From positions 1-19,892 of the forward strand of contig JALOLI010000002.1 in assembly GCA_025456165.1 (NCBI GenBank): a stretch of DNA of 19,892 bases. Direction: 5' to 3'. The DNA comes from Acidimicrobiia bacterium. Lineage in GTDB: Bacteria > Actinomycetota > Acidimicrobiia > UBA5794 > UBA11373. The notes below the pieces were generated by a model. The model did not search any database, had not been told where the DNA came from, and saw only the letters and a list, made by a program, of their open reading frames with translations. Position numbers and translations under genes: made by a program. Below, piece by piece: positions 5,900 to 13,279 of the stretch (the first letter of the stretch is position 1; every line of letters begins with the position of its first letter).

Positions 5900-6670
5900 A
5901 TGTTCTCCATCACCGACGACGGCCCCATCCGCTGGCTGACCATCGACAACCCGGCTCGCCGCAACGCCATACCTCCGAGCGATTGGGGCGCGCTAGCCGA
6001 TCTCCTGCAGGATTTCGGCGCCTCGGAGCAGCGCGCTCTGGTGATCACGGGCGCCGGCAACGACTTCTGCTCGGGCGCCGACCTGGTCGCGGGCTTCGCT
6101 CTCCAGGGCGGGCCGACGATGCTGTACGAGTCCATGCGCCCCCTCAACCGGGCGGCCCGCACCTTGTACGAGTTGGGCAAGCCGTCGGTGGCCGCGGTCG
6201 ACGGGGTGGCGGTGGGGGCCGGGATGAACCTGGCGCTGGGCTGCGACATCGTCATCGCCAGCAGCCGGGCCCGTTTCTCGGAGATCTTCGTGCGCCGCGG
6301 CCTGGTGGTGGACTTCGGGGGGACCTGGCTGCTACCCCGGCGCATCGGCCTGGCCCGGGCCAAGGAACTGGCCCTGACCGGGCGCATCGTGAACGCTGCC
6401 GACGCCCTGCGCTACGGCCTGGCCGCCGAGGTGGTGGCCCCGGAGGACCTCAAGCGCCGGGCCGGCGAGGTCGCTGCGGAGCTGGCCGCGGGCGCTCCGC
6501 AGGCGCAGCGCACGATCAAGCTGGGCCTGGACCATGCCTTCGAGATGTCCTTCGACGCGGCCCTCGAGTACGAGGCTCAGGCCCAGGCGCAGTGCCTGTC
6601 CTCTGAGGACGTGATCGAGGGGGTGACCGCCTTCCTCGAGAAGCGGGAGCCGCGCTTCAAGGGGCGCTGA
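5900..6670 (+). CDS. Enoyl-CoA hydratase/isomerase (crotonase) family protein
   Basis: A 256-residue crotonase-fold protein acting on acyl-CoA esters. The oxyanion-hole segments are present: NDFCSGADL (54-62) and DGVAVGAGMNLALGCD (101-116). Relative to rat enoyl-CoA hydratase, the first catalytic Glu (Glu144, in GGGCELA) is Asn110 here, while the second (Glu164) is kept as Glu128 in FSEIF. Asp138 in VVDFGGTWLLPR occupies the position of the catalytic Asp in PaaG-type isomerases. The protein may therefore be an isomerase or a hydratase of altered specificity. Its substrate cannot be told from sequence. It is not usual between yraN and comM, so this is a local insertion. Its TGA stop overlaps the ATG of the methyltransferase gene (TGATG), so the two are translationally coupled. 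Confidence 0.92.
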   Translation: MFSITDDGPIRWLTIDNPARRNAIPPSDWGALADLLQDFGASEQRALVITGAGNDFCSGADLVAGFALQGGPTMLYESMRPLNRAARTLYELGKPSVAAVDGVAVGAGMNLALGCDIVIASSRARFSEIFVRRGLVVDFGGTWLLPRRIGLARAKELALTGRIVNAADALRYGLAAEVVAPEDLKRRAGEVAAELAAGAPQAQRTIKLGLDHAFEMSFDAALEYEAQAQAQCLSSEDVIEGVTAFLEKREPRFKGR

Positions 6671-7455
6671 TGGCCGGCGACGACCGCCGCCCATCGCGCG
6701 GCGGCGCCTCGGGAGAGCCCTCCGAGTGGCAGGTCTTCTTCGATCACCATGCCCCGGGCTACCTGGAGAACGAGTTCACCCGCAACACCGCGGCCGAGGC
6801 CGACCTCATCGTGGAGGCGCTCCGGGTCGCCCCGGCAGGCCGGCTGCTGGATGTGGGCTGCGGTGTGGGGCGGCACGCCCTCGAGCTGGCTCGACGCGGC
6901 TTCCGGGTGACGGGTGTCGACATCTCGGAGGGGATGCTCGAGCAGGGGCGCCGGGCCGCCGCGGCCCTGGGCCTGGAGGTCGAGTGGATCCGGGCCGACG
7001 CCGCCCGATTCGTGGCCCCGCGCCTCTTCGACGGGGCGTACTGCCTGTGCGAGGGGGCGTTCGGCCTGCTGTCGGCTGCCGACGATCCGCTGGGCCATGA
7101 TCGGGCCATCCTCGGCGGGATCCACGCCGCGCTCCGCCCGGGCGGCCGCCTGCTGCTGAACTGCCTCAATGGGATGCGCCAGCTGCGGCTGTACGGCCCC
7201 GAAGATGTGGCCGCGGGCCGGTTCGACCCGGTGGACCTGACCGAGTTCTGCGACATGGAGTTCGACACGCCGGAGGGGAGGCGGGCCGTCCCGGTGCGGG
7301 AGCGGGGCTACACCCCCACCGAGCTCCGCCTGCTCCTGACGGTGGTGGGCTTCGAGGTGGAGGGGCTGTGGGGCGGCACGGCGGGCCTGCCTTTCCGCCG
7401 TCCTCCCGAGCTCGACGAGATGGAGCTCATGGCGCTGGTGGTCAAATCGGGGTGA
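6670..7455 (+). CDS. Class I SAM-dependent methyltransferase
   Basis: A 261-residue class I (Rossmann-fold) methyltransferase with unknown acceptor. Motif I is LLDVGCGVGRHALELARRG (59-77), with the acidic ribose-binding residue in VTGVDIS (80-86). Later motifs are WIRADAARF, a CEGAFGLLS segment and LRPGGRLLLNCLN. The C-terminal part (about 195-255) carries PVRERGYTPTELRLLLTVVGFEVEGLW, the substrate-side cap of this type. The ATG at 6670 shares its A with the TGA of the crotonase gene, and AAGGGG at 6659-6664 lies 5 nt upstream as a Shine-Dalgarno. Coupling with an acyl-CoA enzyme hints at a small-molecule substrate, but this is inference. The stop codon lies inside a strong hairpin (7450-7492). 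Confidence 0.9.
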   Translation: MAGDDRRPSRGGASGEPSEWQVFFDHHAPGYLENEFTRNTAAEADLIVEALRVAPAGRLLDVGCGVGRHALELARRGFRVTGVDISEGMLEQGRRAAAALGLEVEWIRADAARFVAPRLFDGAYCLCEGAFGLLSAADDPLGHDRAILGGIHAALRPGGRLLLNCLNGMRQLRLYGPEDVAAGRFDPVDLTEFCDMEFDTPEGRRAVPVRERGYTPTELRLLLTVVGFEVEGLWGGTAGLPFRRPPELDEMELMALVVKSG

Positions 7456-7492
7456 CTCCCCGGCCGTGCCGGGGGCCTTCCCGGTGTCACCC
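7450..7492 (+). terminator. Two-part GC hairpin at the end of the methyltransferase gene
   Basis: The outer stem pairs GGGTGAC (7450-7456) with GTCACCC (7486-7492) and includes the methyltransferase TGA stop. The inner stem pairs CCCCGGC (7458-7464) with GCCGGGG (7468-7474) around a CGT loop. There is no T-tract, so it is not a classical intrinsic terminator, but GC-rich bacteria often use such structures. It ends 8 nt before the comM -10 hexamer, separating the crotonase operon from the comM transcript. Confidence 0.5.
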
Positions 7493-7500
7493 CCACCCTC

Positions 7501-7506
7501 TACCTT
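7501..7506 (+). promoter_or_regulatory. Putative -10 hexamer for comM (leaderless)
   Basis: TACCTT lies 6 nt before the GTG start at 7513. A -35-like TTCCCG (7478-7483) is spaced 17 nt upstream, inside the hairpin. The nearby GAGG is too close to the start codon to act as a Shine-Dalgarno. Confidence 0.5.
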
Positions 7507-7512
7507 GAGGGT

Positions 7513-8985
7513 GTGTTCGCCGCCGTCACCTCCGTCGCCCTGGTCGGCATCGACCCCTGCCCGGTTCGGGTCGAGGTCCACGTCACCGGGGGCAAGCAGC
7601 AGTTCCACCTCGTGGGCCTGCCCGACACGGCCGTCCGCGAGGCCAAGGAGCGGGTCCGGGCGGCGCTGCTGTCCTCCGGCTATCGCTTCCCCTCCCGCTG
7701 CCTGACGGTGAACCTGGCCCCGGCTGAGATCCCCAAGGCGGGATCGGCCTACGACCTGCCCATCGCCCTGGGGGTGCTCGCCGCCGCCGGCCTGGTCCCC
7801 CCGGCGGTCACCGGGGTGGTCGCCCTCGGAGAGCTCGCTCTCGACGGCGAGGTGCGCCCCGCCCGGGGGGGCCTCGGCGCCGGCATCGTGGCCGCCGCGG
7901 TGGGACGGCCCTGCTTGCTGCCCCCCGGGTCGGCGGCCGAGGCGGTGGTGGTCGGCGATGCCGAAGTCCGGGTGGTGCGCACGCTGGCCGAGGCGGTGGC
8001 CGTGGCCCTGGGCGAGGCCGCCGCGGTGGCCCCGGCCGTGCCGCCGCCTGCCCCGGAGAGCCCGGCGGCCGACCTGGCGGCGGTGCGCGGCCAGCCGCTG
8101 GCTCGCCGGGCTCTCGAGGTCGCCGCCGGCGGCGGGCACCACCTGCTCCTGGTGGGACCGCCCGGGGCCGGCAAGACGATGCTGGCCCGCTGCCTGCCCG
8201 GCATCCTCCCGCCCCTGGGAGCAAACGAGTCGCTGCAGGTGGCCCGGGCCTGGGCGGCGGCGGGCCGGCCCCGGCCCCACCCCGGGGAGCCTCCCTTTCG
8301 CAGCCCGCATCACACTGCCACGACGGCGGCCATCGTGGGCGGGGGCAGTGGGATGCCCGTCCCCGGCGAACTGACCCTGGCTCACAAGGGGGTCCTCTTC
8401 CTCGACGAACTGGGCGAGTTCCCTCCTTACCTCCTCGATGCACTGCGGCAGCCGGTCGAAGAAGGCTGGGTGCACGTGGCACGCAAAGGGGTCTCGGTAC
8501 GGTTCCCCTGCGACGTTCAGATGGTCGCCGCCACCAACCCCTGCCCGTGCGGCTACGCCGCCGACCGCCTGGTCCCCTGCACCTGCTCCCCGGCGGGAGT
8601 GGCGCGTTACCGGCGCCGGTTCTCCGGCCCGCTGCTCGACCGGTTCGACCTCCAGGTGGCGGTGCCCCGCCTGCATCCCGCCGACTTGGCCGGCCCCGAA
8701 GGCGAGCCCAGCGCCGCGGTGCGGGACCGGGTGGCGGCCGCCCGCGCCCGCCAGGCCGGGCGCGGCGGCCTCAACCGCGTCCTGGGGCGACGCGACCTGG
8801 ATGCCGTGGGATGGGAGCCGGCGGCCCTGGAACTGCTGCGGGCGGCGGCGGATCGTCTCGCGCTCACCGCCCGCGGTTGGGACCGGGTTCGCCGGGTGGC
8901 GCGGACCGTTGCCGACCTGGCCGGCGGGGAGGCGGTGGGTGAGGCCCACGTGGCGGAGGCCCTGAGCCTGCGGGTGGCCGTTTGA
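7513..8985 (+). CDS. comM: ComM/YifB family Mg-chelatase-like AAA+ ATPase
   Basis: A 490-residue AAA+ helicase family protein. In Vibrio, ComM drives branch migration during integration of transformed DNA. The N-terminal domain (1-170) has VGIDPCPVRVEVHVTGG, LVGLPDTAVREAKERVRAAL and NLAPAEIPKAGSAYDLPIAL, typical of YifB. Walker A is GPPGAGKT (215-222), and SPHHTATTAAIVGGG (264-278) follows. Walker B is VLFLDE (294-299), with ATNPCPCGY (340-348) and the second cysteine pair CTC (356-358), which are the likely zinc ligands. The arginine-finger region is RRRFSGPLLDRFDLQV. The length fits the family (about 500). The start GTG 7513 gives the expected FAAVTSVALVG N-terminus and is leaderless-like. 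Its TGA overlaps the TTG start of dprA, so both are coupled; this comM-dprA order is typical of actinobacteria. Confidence 0.96.
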   Translation: MFAAVTSVALVGIDPCPVRVEVHVTGGKQQFHLVGLPDTAVREAKERVRAALLSSGYRFPSRCLTVNLAPAEIPKAGSAYDLPIALGVLAAAGLVPPAVTGVVALGELALDGEVRPARGGLGAGIVAAAVGRPCLLPPGSAAEAVVVGDAEVRVVRTLAEAVAVALGEAAAVAPAVPPPAPESPAADLAAVRGQPLARRALEVAAGGGHHLLLVGPPGAGKTMLARCLPGILPPLGANESLQVARAWAAAGRPRPHPGEPPFRSPHHTATTAAIVGGGSGMPVPGELTLAHKGVLFLDELGEFPPYLLDALRQPVEEGWVHVARKGVSVRFPCDVQMVAATNPCPCGYAADRLVPCTCSPAGVARYRRRFSGPLLDRFDLQVAVPRLHPADLAGPEGEPSAAVRDRVAAARARQAGRGGLNRVLGRRDLDAVGWEPAALELLRAAADRLALTARGWDRVRRVARTVADLAGGEAVGEAHVAEALSLRVAV

Positions 8986-10034
8986 GCCAGGAGGACCGGC
9001 TCCGTCTGGCTTTCTGCGGCCTGCACCCCGATCGCTCGGCGCGCCTCATCGGCGAGATGGGGTCGGCGGCCCGGGTGCTGGCTGCCCTTGTCGAGGGCCG
9101 CCTCAAGGCGCCCGAGGCGGCCCGGGGGGCGGCCCGCCTCGACGGCAGTGCCTGCCTCGATCGCCTGGCCCGGCTCCAGGTGAGCGCGGTGTTCCGCGGC
9201 GGCCCGGGCTACCCGGCGCACCTCGGCGATCTGCCCGGGGCGCCCGACGTGCTCTTCATACGGGGCCGGCTGCCGGCGGAGCCCGGCGTGGCCATCGTGG
9301 GCACCCGCCGCTGCACCCGCTACGGCATGGGCCTGGCCCGGATCTACGGGCAGGCGTGCGCCTCGGCGGGATGGCCGGTGGTGAGCGGCCTGGCCCGGGG
9401 GGCCGACGGCGAGGCCCACCGGGGGGTGGTCGATGCCGGAGGGGTGGGGGTGGCGGTCCTGGGCTGCGGCCCCGACATCGTCTATCCCGGCGAGCACCGC
9501 TCCCTCGCCGAAAGCCTCCTCGCCGGAGGCGGCGCCATCGCCACGGAGTACCCCCCGGGTACCCGCCCCGAGCCGTGGCGCTTCCCCCCGCGCAACCGGA
9601 TCATCTCCGGCCTGGCGGCGGCGGTGGTGGTGGTCGAGGCGGCCGAGACCGGCGGCGCCCTGATAACGGCGGCGGCCGCTCTTGAGCAGGGGCGGCACGT
9701 GTTCGCGGTGCCCGGCGATGTGGGACGGGAGACCTCCCGCGGATGCAATCTCCTGATTCGGGACGGCGCCACCCCGGTGCTGGATCCCGCCGACCTCCTC
9801 GCCTCGCTCTCCTTGCTGCTGGGCGCGCCGCGGCCGCCTCCGCCGGACGCCGGCCTTCCCCTCGACTCCGCCGGCCGGGCCCTGCTGGCCGCGATCCCAC
9901 CGGGCGGCACTTCGCTCGAAGCTGCCGCGGCAGCCGCCGGGCTGCAAGTGGGTGCGGCGATGGCGGCGGCGGCCCGCCTCGAGGTGGCCGGAGCGGTGCG
10001 CCGGGAAGGGAGCCTGATCCTCCCGGGTCGTTGA
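8982..10034 (+). CDS. dprA: DNA processing protein DprA
   Basis: A 350-residue DprA/Smf protein, which protects incoming single-stranded DNA and loads RecA during transformation. The start is TTG at 8982, overlapping the comM stop (TTGA); no better start exists before the homologous N-terminal region. An N-terminal helical part (1-65) leads to the Rossmann-like core: VAIVGTRRCTRYG (103-115), VVSGLARGADGEAH (133-146), VLGCGPDIVYPGEH (159-172), TEYPPGT, FPPRNRIISGLA (201-212), ETGGALITA (222-230) and FAVPGDVGRETSRGCNLLIRDGA (241-263). Residues about 285-350 form a C-terminal winged-helix-like domain (SLEAAAAAAGLQVGAAMAA). Everything needed for DNA binding appears intact. Pairing with comM suggests at least a housekeeping role in DNA handling; competence itself cannot be inferred from these two genes. 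Confidence 0.96.
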   Translation: MSQEDRLRLAFCGLHPDRSARLIGEMGSAARVLAALVEGRLKAPEAARGAARLDGSACLDRLARLQVSAVFRGGPGYPAHLGDLPGAPDVLFIRGRLPAEPGVAIVGTRRCTRYGMGLARIYGQACASAGWPVVSGLARGADGEAHRGVVDAGGVGVAVLGCGPDIVYPGEHRSLAESLLAGGGAIATEYPPGTRPEPWRFPPRNRIISGLAAAVVVVEAAETGGALITAAAALEQGRHVFAVPGDVGRETSRGCNLLIRDGATPVLDPADLLASLSLLLGAPRPPPPDAGLPLDSAGRALLAAIPPGGTSLEAAAAAAGLQVGAAMAAAARLEVAGAVRREGSLILPGR

Positions 10035-10065
10035 CCGCGTCGGCCTGCCCGGCCACGATGGGGGA

Positions 10066-10971
10066 GTGACTCCGATCCCGCCCTGCCCCGATTGGGCCGC
10101 CGGCCCACTGGCGGCCTACCTGGAGCGCTTGGCCGCGCAGCGGGGCCTGTCGGGGCACACCGTCGAGGCCTACCGGCGCGACCTGAGCCAGTTCTTCGAC
10201 TTCTGCCACCGACGGGGCCAGCGCTCCCTGGAGGAGGTCGACCGCCTGGCGGTGCGGCGCTTCGTGGCTCATCTCGCCACTCGGAACTACGCCCGGGCCT
10301 CGGTGGCGAGGAAGGTCTCCGCGGTGCGGGCCTTCTTCACCGACGCCGCCCGCCGCGGCGCCGTGCTCCTCAACCCGGCGGTGGGGGTGGCCTCACCCAA
10401 GCTGCCGCGCCGGCTGCCCCGGGTGCCCTCGGCCTCCGCCCTGGGCGGCGTGCTCGACGGCCTCGATGGCGACGACCCGGTGTCCCGCCGCGACCGGGCG
10501 CTGTTGGAAGTCCTCTACGGGAGCGGCCTGCGAGTGGCCGAGGCCGCGGCGCTGACGGTGGGCGACGTGCAGGCGACGCGCGGCGGCATCCGCGACCTCA
10601 TCCGGGTCTCGGGCAAGGGCGGCAAGGACCGGGCCGTGCCGCTCTCCGGCCCGGCCCGGTCGGCCCTCGAGCAGTACCTCGAACAGGGGCGGGGCGCGCT
10701 GGCTCGCGGCGGGGGAGCGGCCCTGTGGGTCGGGGCGCGCGGCGGGCCCCTGGGGGTGCGGGGCATCCGCCGGGTGGTGCAGGCCCGGCTTGCCACCTTC
10801 CCCCATGCCCTGCGCCACTCCTTTGCCACCCATTTGCTGGAACGGGGCGCCGATCTGCGCGCCGTCCAGGAGCTTCTCGGGCACCGCCTGCTGGCGACTA
10901 CCCAGGTCTACACTCAGGTGACCCGCCAGCACCTCAGGTCGACATATGACCGTTCCCATCCCCGCGCCTGA
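10066..10971 (+). CDS. xerC: Tyrosine recombinase XerC
   Basis: A 301-residue tyrosine recombinase that, with XerD, resolves chromosome dimers at dif. The N-terminal SAM-like domain (11-105) has YLERLAAQRGLSGHTVEAYR. The catalytic domain holds Arg156 (YGSGLRVAEA), Lys184 (VSGKGGKDR), His247 and Arg250 (HALRHSFATHLL), His273 (LLGHRLL) and nucleophile Tyr282 (TTQVYTQV), so the active site is complete. The start GTG 10066 is the only one giving a normal N-terminus; a G-rich stretch abuts it too closely for a proper Shine-Dalgarno. It lies 31 nt after dprA, and its end overlaps the sigma-factor gene by 26 nt. Position next to comM/dprA and rpsB matches actinobacterial XerC rather than a mobile-element integrase. 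Confidence 0.94.
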   Translation: MTPIPPCPDWAAGPLAAYLERLAAQRGLSGHTVEAYRRDLSQFFDFCHRRGQRSLEEVDRLAVRRFVAHLATRNYARASVARKVSAVRAFFTDAARRGAVLLNPAVGVASPKLPRRLPRVPSASALGGVLDGLDGDDPVSRRDRALLEVLYGSGLRVAEAAALTVGDVQATRGGIRDLIRVSGKGGKDRAVPLSGPARSALEQYLEQGRGALARGGGAALWVGARGGPLGVRGIRRVVQARLATFPHALRHSFATHLLERGADLRAVQELLGHRLLATTQVYTQVTRQHLRSTYDRSHPRA

Positions 10972-11740
10972 ATCGCCCGATCGCATCGCGGCTGCCTGGC
11001 GGCGCCTGAAGGAAGCGGGCGACGAGAGGGCCCGCGAGGGCTTGATCCTGCACTACTCCCCGCTGGTCAAGTTCGTGGCCGGCCGGGTGGGGGTGGGCCT
11101 GCCGCGCAACGTGGAGCAGTCGGACCTGGTGTCCTACGGGATGTTTGGGTTGATCGACGCCATCGACAAGTTCGAGCCGGCCCGGGGGATCAAGTTCGAG
11201 ACCTACGCGGTCAATCGCATCAAGGGCGCCATCCTCGACGAGTTGCGCGCCCTCGACTGGGTGCCGCGCTCGGTGCGAGCCCGAGCGCGCGAGATCCAGC
11301 GGTCCCTGAGCGAGCTCGAGCACCAGTTGCACCGTTCGGTCACCGACGAGGAGCTGGCGGATCACATGGGCATCTCGGTGACCACGCTCCAGGACCAGCT
11401 GGGCGAGATCTCCACTCTCGGCTTCGTCGCCCTCGATGAGCTTGTAGAGCCCGGGGAGCGGGGATCCGCCGCCATCGGCGACATGGTCGCCGACCCGCGA
11501 GCGGTCGACCCGGGCGGCTCCTTCGAGCAACAGGAGAGCCGGTACGTCCTGATCGACGCCATCAATCGGCTCGCCGAGCGGGAGCGGCTGGTCGTCACCC
11601 TCTACTACTACGAGGGCCTGACCCTGGCGGAGATCGGCGCCGTCCTCGGCGTCACCGAGTCGCGTATCTGCCAGATACACACCAAGGCAGTGCTCAGCCT
11701 GCGCAACCGCCTCATGGAGCCGGGCCAGCGACCGGGCTGA
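10946..11740 (+). CDS. whiG: FliA/WhiG family RNA polymerase sigma factor
   Basis: A 264-residue sigma-70 family protein of the FliA/WhiG (sigma-28) group, which lacks region 1.1. Region 2 spans about 34-105, with [18 protein letters not shown] (61-78), [22 protein letters not shown] (80-101) and WVPRSVR, very typical of WhiG. Region 3 is about 115-170 ([20 protein letters not shown]). Region 4 is about 205-255, with the recognition helix in [21 protein letters not shown] (225-245). In Streptomyces WhiG starts aerial hyphae sporulation, and FliA controls flagellar genes elsewhere; no target genes are visible here. The start ATG 10946 lies within the end of xerC, in another frame, with only a weak AGG upstream, so translation coupling is likely. 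The location just before rpsB is conserved in Streptomyces as well. Confidence 0.93.
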   Translation: MTVPIPAPESPDRIAAAWRRLKEAGDERAREGLILHYSPLVKFVAGRVGVGLPRNVEQSDLVSYGMFGLIDAIDKFEPARGIKFETYAVNRIKGAILDELRALDWVPRSVRARAREIQRSLSELEHQLHRSVTDEELADHMGISVTTLQDQLGEISTLGFVALDELVEPGERGSAAIGDMVADPRAVDPGGSFEQQESRYVLIDAINRLAERERLVVTLYYYEGLTLAEIGAVLGVTESRICQIHTKAVLSLRNRLMEPGQRPG

Positions 11741-11793
11741 GTCGCGGCGTGCCACCGCTCGGGCAGCCGGGTCGCTCGCCGGCGGTCGGCGCC

Positions 11794-11799
11794 TATACT
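11794..11799 (+). promoter_or_regulatory. -10 hexamer of the rpsB-tsf operon
   Basis: TATACT is the best -10 consensus match in the window and stands 111 nt before the rpsB SD-led start. The -35 region (near 11771-11776) is poor. It would drive rpsB, tsf and probably pyrH-frr-cdsA-dxr, and it implies a 5' leader of about 105 nt. Confidence 0.6.
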
Positions 11800-11826
11800 C
11801 CCGCCCATTCCACACGCCCACCGCAA

Positions 11827-11902
11827 CCTCCCGCGGTCGGGGGCCCGGCGGGCCTTCGGGGAGGCCGAGGGTGGGCGGAGGCCGAACCGAAACGACAGGA
11901 GG
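11827..11902 (+). promoter_or_regulatory. Structured 5' leader of rpsB, possible S2 autoregulation site
   Basis: CCTCCC (11827-11832) can pair with GGGAGG (11859-11864), enclosing an inner GC hairpin (11842-11846 with 11850-11854). The same CCTCC could instead pair with GGAGG of the rpsB Shine-Dalgarno (11898-11902). Two exclusive foldings would open or close the ribosome-binding site. Autoregulation of rpsB by S2 is known in other bacteria; that this leader does so is inference. Confidence 0.35.
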
Positions 11903-11910
11903 CAGCAACG

Positions 11911-12657
11911 GTGGCCAGTGTCACCATGCGAGAGCTGCTGGAGGCTGGGGTCCACTTCGGGCACCAGACCCGGCGCTGGGATCCCAAGATGCGCCCGTAC
12001 ATCTTCTCGGAGCGCAACGGGATCCACATCATCGACCTGAGGCAGACCCTCGAAGCCTGCGAGCGAGCCAACACGCTGGTGCGCGACATCACCGCGAACG
12101 GCGGCACGGTGCTCTTCGTGGGCACCAAGAAGCAGGCGCAGGCGGTCATCGCCGAGGCGGCCACCCAGGCGTCCATGCCCTACGTGAACCACCGCTGGCT
12201 GGGCGGCATGCTCACCAACTTCACCACGATCCACAAGCGGATCCTCTACATGCGCGAACTGCAGCGCATGCAGGCTTCGGGCGAGATGGAGGGCCTGCCC
12301 AAGAAGGAGCGCCTCCACCTCCTCCGTGAGCTGGAGAAACTGCAGACGGTGCTCGGCGGAGTGGGCGACCTGCACCGGGTCCCCGATGCGGTCTTCATCG
12401 TCGACGTCCGCACCGAGGCCATTGCGGTGAAGGAAGCCAAGCGGATCGGCATCCCCGTCATCGCCGTGGTCGACACCAACTGCGACCCGGACCTCGTGGA
12501 CCTGGTCATCCCCGGCAACGACGACGCCATCCGCTCGGCGCAGCTGATGGCCGGGCTGATCGCCGCGGCGGCCGCCGAGGGGCGCCAGCTGACCGAGGCC
12601 CGGGGCAAGGACGGCGGCCGGCGCAACGAGCCGCCCGCGAGCAAAGAGGTTCCGTAG
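11911..12657 (+). CDS. rpsB: 30S ribosomal protein S2
   Basis: A 248-residue S2, a small-subunit protein that recruits S1 where S1 is present. The start GTG 11911 gives [26 protein letters not shown] (11897-11902) lies 8 nt upstream, and the longer open frame to 11749 is leader sequence. Landmarks are [17 protein letters not shown] (16-32), [68 protein letters not shown] and [14 protein letters not shown]. The C-terminal tail is polar, Gly/Asn/Glu-rich and ends in KEVP. tsf follows one base after the stop, the near-universal order. Confidence 0.98.
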   Translation: MASVTMRELLEAGVHFGHQTRRWDPKMRPYIFSERNGIHIIDLRQTLEACERANTLVRDITANGGTVLFVGTKKQAQAVIAEAATQASMPYVNHRWLGGMLTNFTTIHKRILYMRELQRMQASGEMEGLPKKERLHLLRELEKLQTVLGGVGDLHRVPDAVFIVDVRTEAIAVKEAKRIGIPVIAVVDTNCDPDLVDLVIPGNDDAIRSAQLMAGLIAAAAAEGRQLTEARGKDGGRRNEPPASKEVP

Positions 12658-12658
12658 G

Positions 12659-13279
12659 ATGCCTGAGATCTCCACCAACGACGTCGTGGCGCTGCGCAAG
12701 GCCACGGGGGCCGGGATGATGGACGCCAAGCGCGCCCTGGCCGACGCCGGGGGCGACCTGGAGAAGGCCAAGGACCTGTTGCGCGAGCGCGGCCTGGCCG
12801 ATGCTCGCAAACGGTCTGCCCGGGTCACTACCCAGGGCGCCATCGGCCATTACCTGCACGTCCAGGCCGACCGCCCCGTCATCGGGGTACTCGTCGAGCT
12901 GGCGGCCGAGACCGATTTCGTCGCCAAGAGCCCCGACTTCCAGCAGGCGGCGCGCGACCTCGCCATGCACGTGGCGGCCTCCCGCCCGCGCTGGGTGAGG
13001 CGGGAGGACGTCCCCGAAGACGTCATGGCTCACGAGCGCGAAGTCATCGCCGCCCAGGCCCGCAACGAGGGCAAGCCGGACAAGGTGATCGAGAAGATCG
13101 TGGAGGGCCGGCTGCGCGTGTTCTACGAGGACAACGTCCTCTACGACCAGCCCTTCGTCAACCCGGAGAAGTTCCAGGGGACGGTGGGGGAGATGGTCAA
13201 CGGCCTGGCCGGGTCCATGGGCGAGAACATCCTGGTGCGCCGGTTCGCTCGCATCGGGGTGGGGGAGTCCATCGAGTAG
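12659..13279 (+). CDS. tsf: Elongation factor Ts (short form)
   Basis: A 206-residue EF-Ts, the nucleotide-exchange factor that releases GDP from EF-Tu. The N-terminal UBA-like domain spans about 5-45 (DVVALRKATGAGMMDAKRAL), followed by the key EF-Tu contact TDFVAKSPDF (85-94) and the C-terminal core HEREVIAAQARNEGKPDKVIEKIVEGRL and ALYDQPF-like YDQPFVN. It is the short, single-core type like that of Thermus, not the roughly 270-residue type of mycobacteria and streptomycetes. There is no sign of truncation by frameshift. AGAGG (12645-12649) lies 9 nt before the ATG, and pyrH begins directly after the stop with no spacer. Confidence 0.97.
   Translation: MPEISTNDVVALRKATGAGMMDAKRALADAGGDLEKAKDLLRERGLADARKRSARVTTQGAIGHYLHVQADRPVIGVLVELAAETDFVAKSPDFQQAARDLAMHVAASRPRWVRREDVPEDVMAHEREVIAAQARNEGKPDKVIEKIVEGRLRVFYEDNVLYDQPFVNPEKFQGTVGEMVNGLAGSMGENILVRRFARIGVGESIE

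Noticed and set aside
6577..8949. A 790-residue minus-strand open frame across the methyltransferase and comM genes
   Set aside because: It runs antisense to two well-identified genes, and its sequence is a low-complexity Gly/Arg/His mixture typical of shadow frames.
10066..10971. Integrase of a prophage or integrative element
   Set aside because: The tyrosine recombinase sits in the conserved dprA-xerC-whiG-rpsB order, with no attachment site, tRNA or phage gene nearby. Housekeeping XerC is the better reading.
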